Of a DNA stretch of 64,000 nucleotides, positions 54,624 through 63,126 are shown piece by piece. Source of the stretch: Zeimonas sp964538505 (GTDB lineage Bacteria; Pseudomonadota; Gammaproteobacteria; Burkholderiales; Burkholderiaceae_E); the NCBI GenBank assembly GCA_964538505.1, contig CAZIDY010000012.1, positions 15,425 to 79,424 on the forward strand, written 5' to 3'. The stretch's first letter is position 1. Every line of letters starts with the position of its first letter. Under the pieces are notes generated by a model. It saw nothing but the letters and a program-made list of their open reading frames with translations, did no database searches and had not been told where the DNA came from. A program made the position numbers and the translations under genes.

Positions 54624-55020
54624 GCGGCAGGCGGCAGCGGGGCGGGTGGGGCTCGGGCTGGGGCTGTGCGTCGGGCTCGGTCGGGCGGCGTGCGTCAGCG
54701 CACGCAGTGTGGGCGCTGCGCGCCTCGCGGCTCCCGCTGCGGCGGTCGGTGCTTCGCACCGACTTCCCTCGCTGCTCGCCTCGGGGTCATGCGGCCGAAC
54801 TCGCTTCGCGCGCTGCGCGCGCTCCGCTCAAACAGGCGGCCGCAAGTCAGATTTTACGAAGCGCGCTGCGCGCGCCGACCCCGAGGCTGCGCGGCTCGGC
54901 GCCGCAGAGGTCGCCGCGAGGCGCGCAGCGCCCACACTGCGTGCGCTGACGCACGCCGCCCGACCGAGCCCGACGCACAGCCCCAGCCCGAGCCCCACCC
55001 GCCCCGCTGCCGCCTGCCGC
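54624..55020. repeat. Large inverted repeat: 108-bp perfect arms, 181-bp spacer
   Basis: Bases 54624-54731 and 54913-55020 are exact reverse complements by direct comparison. The left arm has G-runs at 54639-42, 54644-46, 54648-51, 54655-57 and 54660-63, a G-quadruplex pattern on the plus strand; the right arm has it on the minus strand. The spacer holds smaller hairpins, including 54745-54763 and an 11-bp pair at 54778-88 and 54879-89. No convincing coding sequence is present. It lies inside the predicted mre-mrd transcript. Confidence 0.92.
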
Positions 55021-55118
55021 TCGAGCAACGCTGGCGGCTCGCCACCGAGACACCCAAACGCAGACGATCGCTTCACGCACGAACGGCACCGCACGCGACG
55101 CGAACCGCCGACGCATCT

Positions 55119-55267
55119 CGCAAAGGCGCAGGCCGTCTGCCGCGGGCGCGCTTGTGCGCAGCCGAGAAGCGCAGCAGCGCCGGCGCGCGCGCGTAGCGCG
55201 CGTCGTGGTCTGACCCCGGTTTCCCCAAGCACCCGCGCGCCCGCGGCAGACGGCCCGCGCCTTTGCG
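55119..55267. repeat. 33-bp inverted repeat enclosing palindromic repeat copy C
   Basis: Arms 55119-55151 and 55235-55267 pair with one mismatch. Between them, 55205-55226 is a single arm of the dispersed palindrome (GTGGTCTGACCCCGG core). The right arm ends 49 bases before the mrdA start. Confidence 0.8.
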
Positions 55268-55315
55268 CGCACCAGCGAATCGCACGCATCGCAGCCGAGC
55301 GCTAAGAGCGAAGCG

Positions 55316-57265
55316 ATGGTCGAAGTCCGGAATCATGAACGGGAGCTGCACCGGCTGCGCGTGCGGCTGGTGATCGCCATGCTCGCCGTGCTCGTGTGCT
55401 TCGGCATACTCGGCGCACGCTTCTGGTGGCTGCAGATCCATCGCTACGCCGACTTCCACGCGCAGGCCGAGGACAACCGGATCGCGCTGGTGCCGGCGCC
55501 GCCTTCGCGCGGGCTGATCTTCGACCGCAACGGCGTGCTGCTCGCCGAGAACGTCTCGGCGTACACGCTGGAGCTGCGGCCGATGCGCAGCGCGCAGCTC
55601 GAGGAGACGATCGACGCGCTGTCGCGCATCGTCGAGATCACGCCGCGCGACCGCCGGCGCTTCAAGCGGCTGCTGCAGGATTCGCGTCGCTCCGAGAGCG
55701 TGCCGTTGAAGGTCAAGCTCACCGACGACGAAGTCGCGCGGCTGGCGGTGCGCCGCTTCCATTTCCCCGGCGTCGAGATCCGTGGGCGGCTGTTCCGCAC
55801 TTATCCGCTCGGCGACACCGCCGCGCACGTGCTCGGCTACATCGGCCGCATCTCGCAGGACGACCTCGTGCGGCTCGACGACCAGGACCGGCTCGCGCAG
55901 TACGCCGGATCCACGCACATCGGCAAGGTCGGCGTCGAACAGTCGTACGAGGAGGTGCTGCACGGGCGCGTCGGCGCCGACGAGGTCGAGGTGTCGGCCG
56001 GCGGACGCGTCGTGCGCACGCTGTCGCGCACGCCGCCCGTGCCCGGCTCGAACCTGATCCTGTCGATCGACATCCGTCTGCAGAAGCTCGCCGAGGAGCT
56101 GTTCGGCGAGCGGCGCGGCGCGCTGGTGGCAATCGAACCCGCCACCGGCGACGTGCTCGCGCTCGTCTCGCGACCCGGCTACGACCCGAACCTGTTCGTC
56201 GACGGCATCGACCCGCAGACCTGGCAGTCGCTGAACGAAGACCCCGATCATCCGCTGCTGAACCGCCCGCTGCGCGGCACCTATCCGCCCGGATCGACCT
56301 ACAAGCCGTTCATGGCGCTCGCCGCGCTGACGACCGGCGTGCGCACGCCGTCGGAGACGATCTCCGACCCGGGCTACTTCATGCTCGGCAAGCACCGTTT
56401 CCGCGACTCGAAGCCCGCCGGACACGGCATCGTCGACCTGCGCAAGTCGATCGTGGTCTCGAGCGACACCTACTACTACAAGGCGGCCTACGAGATGGGC
56501 GTCGACAGGATCCACGACTTCATGAAGCCGTGGGGCTTCGGCCAGCTCACCGGCATCGACCTCGACAACGAGACGAGCGGGATCCTGCCGTCGATGCAGT
56601 GGAAGATGCGCCGCTACAAGCAGAAGTGGTACCCCGGCGAGACGCCGTCGATCGGCATCGGACAGGGCTACAACGCGTTCACGATCCTGCAGCTCGCGCA
56701 CGCCACCGCGACACTCGCCAACGACGGCGTCGTGATGAAGCCGCACGTCGTGCAGTCGATCGAGGATCCGATCACGCATGCGCGCCAGCGCACGGTGCCG
56801 AAGGAGAGCTACCGGATCCCGCTGAACCCGGCGCACCTGAAGCTCGTGCAGGAAGCGATGGCCGACGTCAACCGCATCGGCACCGGGCGCCACGCGTTCG
56901 CCGGTGCGGAGTACGTCGCCGCCGGCAAGACCGGCACCGCACAGGTAATCGGCATCCGGCAGAACGAGCGCTACGATGCGCGCCGCGTCGCCGAACGTCA
57001 CCGCGACCACTCGTTGTACATGGCCTTCGCGCCGCTCGAGGCTCCGAAGATCGCCGTCGCGGTGATCGTCGAGAACGGCGGCTTCGGCGCGCAGGCCGCC
57101 GCGCCGATCGTGCGCAAGGTCTTCGACTACCACCTGCTCGGCAAGCTGCCGGAAGACCTCGACGCGAGCCTGCTGCCCGGTGCCCTCGACGAGGCCGAGC
57201 TGCGCGACATCCCGGAGGACATCGAGCCCGAGACGGTCGCGGAACCGGAGGCGGTGCGTCCATGA
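55316..57265 (+). CDS. mrdA: Penicillin-binding protein 2
   Basis: 649-residue transpeptidase of the elongation complex. One membrane helix lies at residues 17-38, then the pedestal domain with PPSRGLIFDRNGVLLAEN. The catalytic Ser is near 327 in PPGSTYKPF (SxxK), followed by SSD in VVSSDTYYYKAA and KTG in AAGKTGTAQVIG. The long inverted-repeat region precedes its ATG; AAGAGCGAAG is a modest ribosome site. rodA overlaps its stop. Confidence 0.97.
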   Translation: MVEVRNHERELHRLRVRLVIAMLAVLVCFGILGARFWWLQIHRYADFHAQAEDNRIALVPAPPSRGLIFDRNGVLLAENVSAYTLELRPMRSAQLEETIDALSRIVEITPRDRRRFKRLLQDSRRSESVPLKVKLTDDEVARLAVRRFHFPGVEIRGRLFRTYPLGDTAAHVLGYIGRISQDDLVRLDDQDRLAQYAGSTHIGKVGVEQSYEEVLHGRVGADEVEVSAGGRVVRTLSRTPPVPGSNLILSIDIRLQKLAEELFGERRGALVAIEPATGDVLALVSRPGYDPNLFVDGIDPQTWQSLNEDPDHPLLNRPLRGTYPPGSTYKPFMALAALTTGVRTPSETISDPGYFMLGKHRFRDSKPAGHGIVDLRKSIVVSSDTYYYKAAYEMGVDRIHDFMKPWGFGQLTGIDLDNETSGILPSMQWKMRRYKQKWYPGETPSIGIGQGYNAFTILQLAHATATLANDGVVMKPHVVQSIEDPITHARQRTVPKESYRIPLNPAHLKLVQEAMADVNRIGTGRHAFAGAEYVAAGKTGTAQVIGIRQNERYDARRVAERHRDHSLYMAFAPLEAPKIAVAVIVENGGFGAQAAAPIVRKVFDYHLLGKLPEDLDASLLPGALDEAELRDIPEDIEPETVAEPEAVRP

Positions 57266-58377
57266 CGCTGCACGAGAAGCCCTCGCTGTGGCGCATCGTG
57301 CGTCCGCACCTGTTCGTCTTCGATCCGGTGCTCACGATCGCGCTGGCGATGCTGATCGCGCTCAGCTTCGTCACGATGCATTCGGCCGCGCTCGACTACG
57401 ACGGCCGCATGCAGGACCACATCCGCAACGTGCTCCTCGCCTTTGCGGTGATGTGGCTCGCCGCGAACGCACCGCTGCGCTGGATGCAGCGCATTGCCGC
57501 GCCGATGTTCCTCGTGGGGATCGTGCTGCTGGTGGCGGTGGCCCTGTTCGGCGATATCGCGAAAGGGGCACGCCGCTGGCTCGACCTCGGCTTCACGCGC
57601 ATCCAGCCGTCCGAGCTGATGAAGATCGCCACGCCGATGATGCTGGCGTGGTGGTTCCAGAAGCGCGAAGGCGCGCACGGCTGGATCGACTTCGTCGTCG
57701 CCGGCGTGTTGCTTGCGATCCCGGTTGCACTGATCGTGCGCCAGCCGGACCTCGGCACCGCGATCCTCGTCTTCGCGGCAGGCTTCTACGTGATCTACCT
57801 CGCCGGTCTCGGGTGGAGAGTGATGATCGGCGGCCTCGTCGGCGCGCTCGCGTCGATGCCCGTGCTCTGGTCGGTGCTGCACGAGTACCAGCGCCAGCGC
57901 GTGCTGATGATGATCGACCCGTCGTCCGATCCGCTCGGGCGCGGCTTCCACGTGATCCAGTCGACGATCGCGGTCGGCTCGGGCGGCATCTGGGGCAAGG
58001 GCTGGATGCAGGGAACGCAGGCGCATCTGCAGTTCATTCCCGAGCGCACCACCGACTTCGTGTTCGCCGTGTTCTCCGAGGAGTTCGGGCTCGTCGGCAA
58101 CCTGGTGCTGCTCGGCGTGTACCTGCTGATCATCGGACGCGGGCTGGTCATCGCCGCCAACGGCGCGAACGTCTTTGCACGGCTGCTCGCCGGAGCGATC
58201 ACGCTGATCGTGTTCACCTATGCCTTCGTGAACGTCGGCATGGTGTCGGGAATCCTGCCGGTGGTGGGCGTGCCGCTGCCGCTGATGTCCTACGGCGGCA
58301 CGGCGATGCTCACGCTCGGCATCGGCCTCGGGTTCCTGATGAGCATTGCACGGCAGCGCCGGCTCGTTCAGACCTGA
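57262..58377 (+). CDS. rodA: Peptidoglycan glycosyltransferase RodA
   Basis: 371-residue SEDS-family membrane enzyme with about ten helices that polymerises glycan strands with PBP2. SEDS motifs include KGARRWLDLGFTRIQPSELM, VRQPDLGTAILVFAAGF with the catalytic Asp, PERTTDFVFAVFSEEFGLVG and GVPLPLMSYGGTAMLTLG. The ATG overlaps the mrdA stop. The last ten bases overlap the convergent TDT transporter gene. Confidence 0.97.
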   Translation: MTLHEKPSLWRIVRPHLFVFDPVLTIALAMLIALSFVTMHSAALDYDGRMQDHIRNVLLAFAVMWLAANAPLRWMQRIAAPMFLVGIVLLVAVALFGDIAKGARRWLDLGFTRIQPSELMKIATPMMLAWWFQKREGAHGWIDFVVAGVLLAIPVALIVRQPDLGTAILVFAAGFYVIYLAGLGWRVMIGGLVGALASMPVLWSVLHEYQRQRVLMMIDPSSDPLGRGFHVIQSTIAVGSGGIWGKGWMQGTQAHLQFIPERTTDFVFAVFSEEFGLVGNLVLLGVYLLIIGRGLVIAANGANVFARLLAGAITLIVFTYAFVNVGMVSGILPVVGVPLPLMSYGGTAMLTLGIGLGFLMSIARQRRLVQT

Positions 58378-59441
58378 CCGATCCGCACGCGGCTTCGGCC
58401 GATCGTCGCGAGGCAGTGCAGCAGGCCGGCAAAGGTGAATGCCCAGGCGATCAGCGCTGCCCACAGGAACACGCGTGGAAGCGCGTCGAGGAAATCGATG
58501 CCGAGCGCATGCTCCAGTTCCTGCGTGCACACCGCGTACATCCCGAGCGGAAACACGGCGCCCCAGTACGACGTGTCGTAGCGCAGCGGAAAGCGCTTCC
58601 ACACGTAGCGCCACACTCCGAGCAGCAGCAGCATCGGGATCCACCAGGTGGCCGTTGCCCAGTAGAGCACGGTGAATCCCTTCAGGAACGGCAGCAGCGA
58701 CTGCAGGAACGGCGCCTCGGCTGCATTGACGACGAGCAGTGCGCCGGCGAGCGTCGAGATCGCCATCGCGCCCATGTTGATCCAGTACGGCGGCGTCAGG
58801 TCTCCCGGCGACAGGCGCAGGAACGTGTACCGGTAGAAGATCAGCGTCATGATCCAGATGTAGAGCATTCCGCCCCACAGCCACATCGACAGCGCAACGA
58901 AGTTCAGCTCGAGCTTCCACGGCTGCGGCGCGTGCACCGCGAGCAGCGCGGCCAGCACGGCAACCGCCTGCGTCGCGACGATTGCCAGCAGCCAGATGCC
59001 CGACAGTCCGCGCTCGAGCGACGGCTTTTCCTCGCGGACCGTGAGCGCGAGGAACACCGTATAGGTCACCGCGACCCACAACGCCGCCGTGAGAACCCAC
59101 AGCATCGCGGCGACACGATGGTTGCCGGCGAGCACCTCGAACTCCGCACCGAGCACACCGGTGGCGGCCACCGCGGTGAAGAATCCGGGCGCACGCGCAT
59201 GCGAGAACAGGTCGTCGAGGAAGCGCGCTCGATGGCGTGATGCGCGCAACACGTTCAGTGCGCACAGCATCGTCCACGCGACGATGTTCAGTGCGAACAG
59301 CGTCTGCGCGATGCGCGGGAAACCCTGCAGGTGAGCAGCGATGGAAACGATGCCGGTCGCCATCACCATGGCGAAACCGGCGGGCGGAAGACCGGCGAGG
59401 ACGCCGTGCGTCTCGCCGGAATTGCCGCTGCGCGCGTTCAA
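58368..59441 (-). CDS. TDT family (TehA/SLAC1-like) membrane transporter
   Basis: 357-residue membrane protein with ten hydrophobic segments. It belongs to the tellurite-resistance/dicarboxylate transporter family: LPPAGFAMVMATGIVSIAAH at the start and WWIPMLLLLGVWRYVWKRFP with YDTSYWGAVFPLGMYAVCT later. Family members include TehA, malate permease and sulfite exporters; the substrate is unknown. The start is TTG at 59441, overlapping the OsmC stop (TTGA), so translation is probably coupled. Confidence 0.87.
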   Translation of the reverse strand: MNARSGNSGETHGVLAGLPPAGFAMVMATGIVSIAAHLQGFPRIAQTLFALNIVAWTMLCALNVLRASRHRARFLDDLFSHARAPGFFTAVAATGVLGAEFEVLAGNHRVAAMLWVLTAALWVAVTYTVFLALTVREEKPSLERGLSGIWLLAIVATQAVAVLAALLAVHAPQPWKLELNFVALSMWLWGGMLYIWIMTLIFYRYTFLRLSPGDLTPPYWINMGAMAISTLAGALLVVNAAEAPFLQSLLPFLKGFTVLYWATATWWIPMLLLLGVWRYVWKRFPLRYDTSYWGAVFPLGMYAVCTQELEHALGIDFLDALPRVFLWAALIAWAFTFAGLLHCLATIGRSRVRIGQV

Positions 59442-59860
59442 GCTGTCTTCAGCCGCGCTTTCGCCTCGATGGCGGTGGCCGACAGCGCCTTCGATACCGG
59501 GCAGCCCGTCTTCGCGTTCTGCACGTTCTGCTGGAAGGTTGCGTCGTCGATGCCCGGCACCTCGGCTTCGGTGTCGAGCTCGATCTTCGTGATGCTCGGG
59601 CCTTCACCGAGGTGGACCCGCGCGGTCGTGCGGATCTCCTTCACCGGATGACCCGCCTTCTCGAGCAGCGCCGACAGGAACATCGAGAAGCAGCCCGCGT
59701 GCGCGGCACCGATCAGCTCCTCGGGGTTCGTTCCCGGCGTATCGCCGAAGCGCGTGCCGAAGCTGAACGGGCCCTCGAAGGCGCCGCTGCCGAGCTTCAT
59801 CCGGCCCGAGCCCTCCTTCAACGTTCCTTGCCACGAAGCCGATGCCTTGTGAACCGCCAT
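59438..59860 (-). CDS. OsmC-family peroxiredoxin
   Basis: 140-residue organic-hydroperoxide reductase of the OsmC type. The two redox cysteines are in AAHAGCFSMFLSALL and NAKTGCPVSKAL. OsmC-group features include TNPEELIGAAHA and FSFGTRFGDTPG. AGGAG precedes the ATG at 59860. It is co-transcribed with the TDT transporter. Confidence 0.93.
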   Translation of the reverse strand: MAVHKASASWQGTLKEGSGRMKLGSGAFEGPFSFGTRFGDTPGTNPEELIGAAHAGCFSMFLSALLEKAGHPVKEIRTTARVHLGEGPSITKIELDTEAEVPGIDDATFQQNVQNAKTGCPVSKALSATAIEAKARLKTA

Positions 59861-59916
59861 GACGGACTCCTGTAGAGCGATGGAAAAACGAAAGGGTCGA
59901 CCCGTTGGTGCCGCGT

Positions 59917-60924
59917 TCAGTCGCCGGCCACCTTCAGCAGGATCTTGCCGATGTGCCGCGACGACTGCATCAGCTCGTGCGCCGCACGGGCATCGGCGAG
60001 ATCGAAAGTCTCGTAGACCACCGGCTGCACGGTGCCCGACTCGAGCAACGGCCAGACGTGCTCGCGCAGTTGCGTGGCGATGTGCGCCTTCTCGGCGGCG
60101 GTGCGCGGGCGCAGCGTCGAGCCCGTCCAGTGCAGCCGCTTGACCATCAGCAACGTGAAGTCGGCCGTGAGCTTCCCGCCCTGCTGGAACGCGATCTGCA
60201 CGAGCCGTCCTTCGACGGCGAGCGCGCGCAGGTTGCGCTCCACGTAGTCGCCGCCCACCATGTCGAGAATCAGGTTCACGCCGCGCCGCTCGGTGAGCGT
60301 GCGCACACGCTCGACGAAATCCTCGTTGCGGTACTCGATCGCCACCGCCGCACCGTAGCGTTCGCAGGCGCGCGCCTTCTCCGCGCTGCCTACCGTGGTG
60401 TAGACGGTGGCACCGCGCGCACGCGCGAGCTGGATCGCCGCCAGGCCGATGCCGGACGAACCGCCGTGCACGAGGAAGGTCTCGCCGGCGCGCAACGCGC
60501 CGCGGTCGAACACGTTCGTCCAGACGGTGAAGAAGTTCTCGGGCAGCGACGCTGCCTGCGCGAGCGTGAGCCCGCGCGGCACCGGCAGCACCTGGCCAGC
60601 CGGTGCGACGACGTATTCGGCATAGCCGCCGCCGTTGACCAGCGCACAGACCGCATCGCCGATGCGTACGCCCTCGACGCCGTCACCGGCCGCGACCACA
60701 TCACCGGACACCTCGAGCCCGAGCACCGGCGAGGCACCCGGCGGCGGCGGATAACGGCCCTCGCGCTGCACGACATCGGGCCGGTTCACGCCCGCGTAGG
60801 CGACATGGATCAGCACTTCACCGGGGCCGGGCTGCGGCACCGGCGCGTCGGCGAGCTGCAGCACCGAAGGCGCGCCACCTTCGCCGTGCGCGATCAGCTT
60901 CATGCGGGACGGAACGGTTTTCAT
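59917..60924 (-). CDS. NAD(P)H:quinone oxidoreductase (zinc-independent MDR family)
   Basis: 335-residue medium-chain reductase close to human PIG3 and bacterial QOR-2. It has the GVNRPDVVQREGRYPPPPGAS segment, a Rossmann motif HGGSSGIGLAAIQLARA at about 150, and the ILDMVGGDYVERNL and FTLLMVKRLHWTGSTLRPR blocks typical of the PIG3-like group. It lacks zinc-ligand cysteines. The ATG at 60924 is chosen; an ATG seven codons later is also possible. It diverges from the CnbZ-like gene. Confidence 0.92.
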   Translation of the reverse strand: MKTVPSRMKLIAHGEGGAPSVLQLADAPVPQPGPGEVLIHVAYAGVNRPDVVQREGRYPPPPGASPVLGLEVSGDVVAAGDGVEGVRIGDAVCALVNGGGYAEYVVAPAGQVLPVPRGLTLAQAASLPENFFTVWTNVFDRGALRAGETFLVHGGSSGIGLAAIQLARARGATVYTTVGSAEKARACERYGAAVAIEYRNEDFVERVRTLTERRGVNLILDMVGGDYVERNLRALAVEGRLVQIAFQQGGKLTADFTLLMVKRLHWTGSTLRPRTAAEKAHIATQLREHVWPLLESGTVQPVVYETFDLADARAAHELMQSSRHIGKILLKVAGD

Positions 60925-61039
60925 CGAGTGGGAAAGAGAGTTGCACGCCACGAGTTTCGCACCGCCAGCTTGAACGTCGGCAGGTTGCACGTACGCGATG
61001 GGGCGTTCATAGTCCGGGCGGGGCGGCACGGATCACGCA

Positions 61040-61837
61040 ATGTCCACCATACACAATTCCATCGGCGCGGACTACGCGTACCTGCGTGGCGGACCTGCGT
61101 TCTCCTCGGGCGTCCTCGCGCAACCCGGCTACGAGATCGTGCGCGCGCGTTTCTCGCGGCTGCTGCCGCTGGCCGAAGGCTTCGACGCAATCGCCGCGCA
61201 CCTTCGACAGCGCAATCGCCCGCTCACCGCGCTGTGCGCCGCGGAGCTGCGCTCGCCGCGGCCGTTCACGCTCGGCGGCTTCGGCCATTTCAACGCGGAG
61301 TACGTCGGCGTGCTGCGCCAGTGGGGGCTCGTACCCGGCGAAACGATTCCGGTCGCGCGCAGCAACGTCTGTCCGCTGTACAACCCGCCCGACGAACCGT
61401 CGTTCCACGCCTTCTGCTACACGGCGCCGATCGCCGCCGCGCAGGCGGGGCTGCTGACGACCTCCGATCACGCGTCGGAGGCGCCGGCACCGCGCAGCTT
61501 CGTCGTCTCGGGCTTCGCCGAGTGGCTCGAGGGAACGCCGTTTCCCGAGGGCATCGTCGCCCTGGGCGACACCTCGCCCGACGGACTCGCGCAGAAGGTC
61601 GACTTCGTGCTCGACGGACTCGAGCGCAACACCGCAGCGCTCGGCGCACGCTGGCAGGCCGTCACCGCGGTGCAGGTCTACACCGCGCACGACTTCGGCG
61701 CGCTGGTCGGCAGCCGTTTCGCGCCGCGCGGCCTTACGCGACTCGGCCTCGAGTGGCACGTCTGCCGCCCGCCCGTCGACGGTCTCGAGTTCGAGATCGA
61801 CGTGCGCGGCGTGCGCCGGGAGCTGGTCGTCGATTGA
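61040..61837 (+). CDS. CnbZ/RidA-like protein
   Basis: 265-residue soluble protein. It resembles the CnbZ-type family (2-amino-5-chloromuconate deaminase), which is distantly related to RidA/YjgF: a long N-terminal domain with GFGHFNAEYVGVLRQWGLVPG and a RidA-like C-terminal region LGARWQAVTAVQVYTAHDF. The true substrate here is unknown and the assignment is by overall pattern. The uracil-DNA glycosylase gene overlaps its stop. Confidence 0.55.
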   Translation: MSTIHNSIGADYAYLRGGPAFSSGVLAQPGYEIVRARFSRLLPLAEGFDAIAAHLRQRNRPLTALCAAELRSPRPFTLGGFGHFNAEYVGVLRQWGLVPGETIPVARSNVCPLYNPPDEPSFHAFCYTAPIAAAQAGLLTTSDHASEAPAPRSFVVSGFAEWLEGTPFPEGIVALGDTSPDGLAQKVDFVLDGLERNTAALGARWQAVTAVQVYTAHDFGALVGSRFAPRGLTRLGLEWHVCRPPVDGLEFEIDVRGVRRELVVD

Positions 61838-62595
61838 GCGTCGCCGACGAGCTCATCGCCTGCGCACGCTCGCTCGCGCACGCCGTCGACCGGCTGCGCT
61901 TCGCGCCACCGGTCGCGCACGTATACAACCCTCTCGACTACGCGTGGGCGATGCACGAGGCCTGGCTGCGCCGCTTCGCCGCGACACGCAAGCGCATCGT
62001 CTTCATCGGCATGAACCCGGGCCCCTTCGGCATGATGCAGACCGGTGTGCCCTTCGGCGAAGTCGCCGCCGTGCGCGACTGGATGCGGCTCGACGAGCCG
62101 ATCCATCGACCGGCGCGCCAGCATCCGAAGCGACCGATCGAAGGGCTGGCGTGCCGGCGCAGCGAAGTCAGCGGGCAACGCGTCTGGGGGTGGGCCGCGT
62201 CGCGCTTCGGCTCGCCCGAGGCCTTCTTCGAGCACGCGCTGGTACTGAACTACTGCCCGCTCGTGTTTCTCGCCGACAGCGGGCGCAACTGCACGCCCGA
62301 CAAGCTGCCCGCTGCCGAACTGCAGCCGCTGCAGCACGCCTGCGACCGCCATCTGCGACGCGCGCTCGAGGTGCTCGAGCCGCAATGGGCGATCGGGATC
62401 GGGAACTATGCGGCGAAGCGGCTGGGCGGCGTGCTCGGCAGCACGCACGCCGTGCGCATCGGTCAGATCCTGCATCCAAGCCCGGCCAGTCCGCTCGCCA
62501 ATCGAGGCTGGGCGGGCCAGGTCGACGCGCAGCTGGAGGCGCTCGGCGTGCTCGAGCTGTTGCCCGGTTACCGGCGGCCGGCGAACCCTCGTTGA
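61834..62595 (+). CDS. SMUG1-type single-strand-selective uracil-DNA glycosylase
   Basis: 253-residue base-excision-repair enzyme. The active-site region VFIGMNPGPFGMMQTGVPFGE, with catalytic Asn in GMNPG, and the late His in ILHPSPASP are diagnostic of SMUG1, which removes uracil and hydroxymethyluracil. SMUG1 is common in animals and present in a subset of bacteria. The start is TTG at 61834, overlapping the preceding TGA, which suggests coupling. A palindromic repeat begins three bases after its stop. Confidence 0.92.
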   Translation: MSVADELIACARSLAHAVDRLRFAPPVAHVYNPLDYAWAMHEAWLRRFAATRKRIVFIGMNPGPFGMMQTGVPFGEVAAVRDWMRLDEPIHRPARQHPKRPIEGLACRRSEVSGQRVWGWAASRFGSPEAFFEHALVLNYCPLVFLADSGRNCTPDKLPAAELQPLQHACDRHLRRALEVLEPQWAIGIGNYAAKRLGGVLGSTHAVRIGQILHPSPASPLANRGWAGQVDAQLEALGVLELLPGYRRPANPR

Positions 62596-62597
62596 AC

Positions 62598-62642
62598 AAA
62601 ACCGGGGTCAGATCACGGTTTTGCCGGTTTTGCCCTGACCCC
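62598..62642. repeat. Dispersed palindromic repeat, copy D (degenerate)
   Basis: AAAACCGGGGTCAGATCACGG at its left edge and CTGACCCC at its right match the family of copies A-C with changes. The 8-bp GGGGTCAG/CTGACCCC pairing is kept. It lies immediately after the SMUG1 stop and probably terminates transcription. Confidence 0.7.
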
Positions 62643-62735
62643 GACGGTGGACGAGTCTGCCGCGCAGCACCTCGGATCGCCTTGATGCCGAAAAATGCTC
62701 GATACTCGGCACTTACGGTCCACGTCTGCGGTAGC

Positions 62736-62818
62736 GTGGGCCGAAACGCCCGGAAAGCGGGCGTTCTCGCTCATGACAAAGCTGGCCCACCGGAAATGTC
62801 TCGGAAAAGCGGACATTC
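62736..62818. repeat. Nested hairpins, repeat family 2
   Basis: GTGGGCC (62736-42) pairs with GGCCCAC (62784-90) around an inner stem AACGCCCG/CGGGCGTT (62745-62765). A second stem AATGTC/GACATT follows to 62818. The inner core matches the hairpin at 36426-36464, and both are followed by a GGAATGTCTCG-like sequence. Confidence 0.65.
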
Positions 62819-62914
62819 AGGCAGTGTTCTCGGCTGGCGAACACTCCGCCCCGCCGAGAGTGTCAGTGACGGCGTGAAAGCGCGAGCGCCTGACGGACCC
62901 TGGGAGACGTGCGG

Positions 62915-62983
62915 TGCTTCTCGAGTGCGGTCAAGGGCGTGCGGAGCACGGCGAAGCGAACCCTTGACCGCACTCGAGAAGCA
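62915..62983. repeat. 23-bp perfect inverted repeat
   Basis: TGCTTCTCGAGTGCGG begins the left arm (62915-62937), and 62961-62983 is its exact reverse complement. The 23-base spacer itself contains CGTGC and GCACG around GGA. No coding sequence overlaps. Confidence 0.85.
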
Positions 62984-62995
62984 ACAAAGATGGTG

Positions 62996-63033
62996 CATGG
63001 CCGTGCCCGAGGCAGTTCTCGGGCTCGGCCATG
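62996..63033. repeat. 16-bp-arm hairpin
   Basis: Arms 62996-63011 and 63018-63033 pair with one mismatch around GCAGTT. It is the last of a series of hairpins between the SMUG1 and thioesterase genes; the rest of the 62596-63126 gap holds no gene I can support. Confidence 0.75.
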
Positions 63034-63126
63034 GCTGCAATGACGGCGAGGCTGTCACGCCGGCCGAAAATTGCACCATCCGACTACCCGATTGACGCCC
63101 CCCGCCCCCTCCCCGAACATCCCCCG

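Noticed and set aside
54600..55310. Several open frames through the large inverted repeat between mreD and mrdA
   Set aside because: They are composed of Gly/Ala/Arg shadow sequence, read equally well on both strands because of the palindrome, and have no ribosome sites or domain patterns.
60925..61029. In-frame 35-residue extension of the quinone oxidoreductase
   Set aside because: The family begins at the MKLIAHG region; the extension has no similarity and reaches into the divergent promoter gap.
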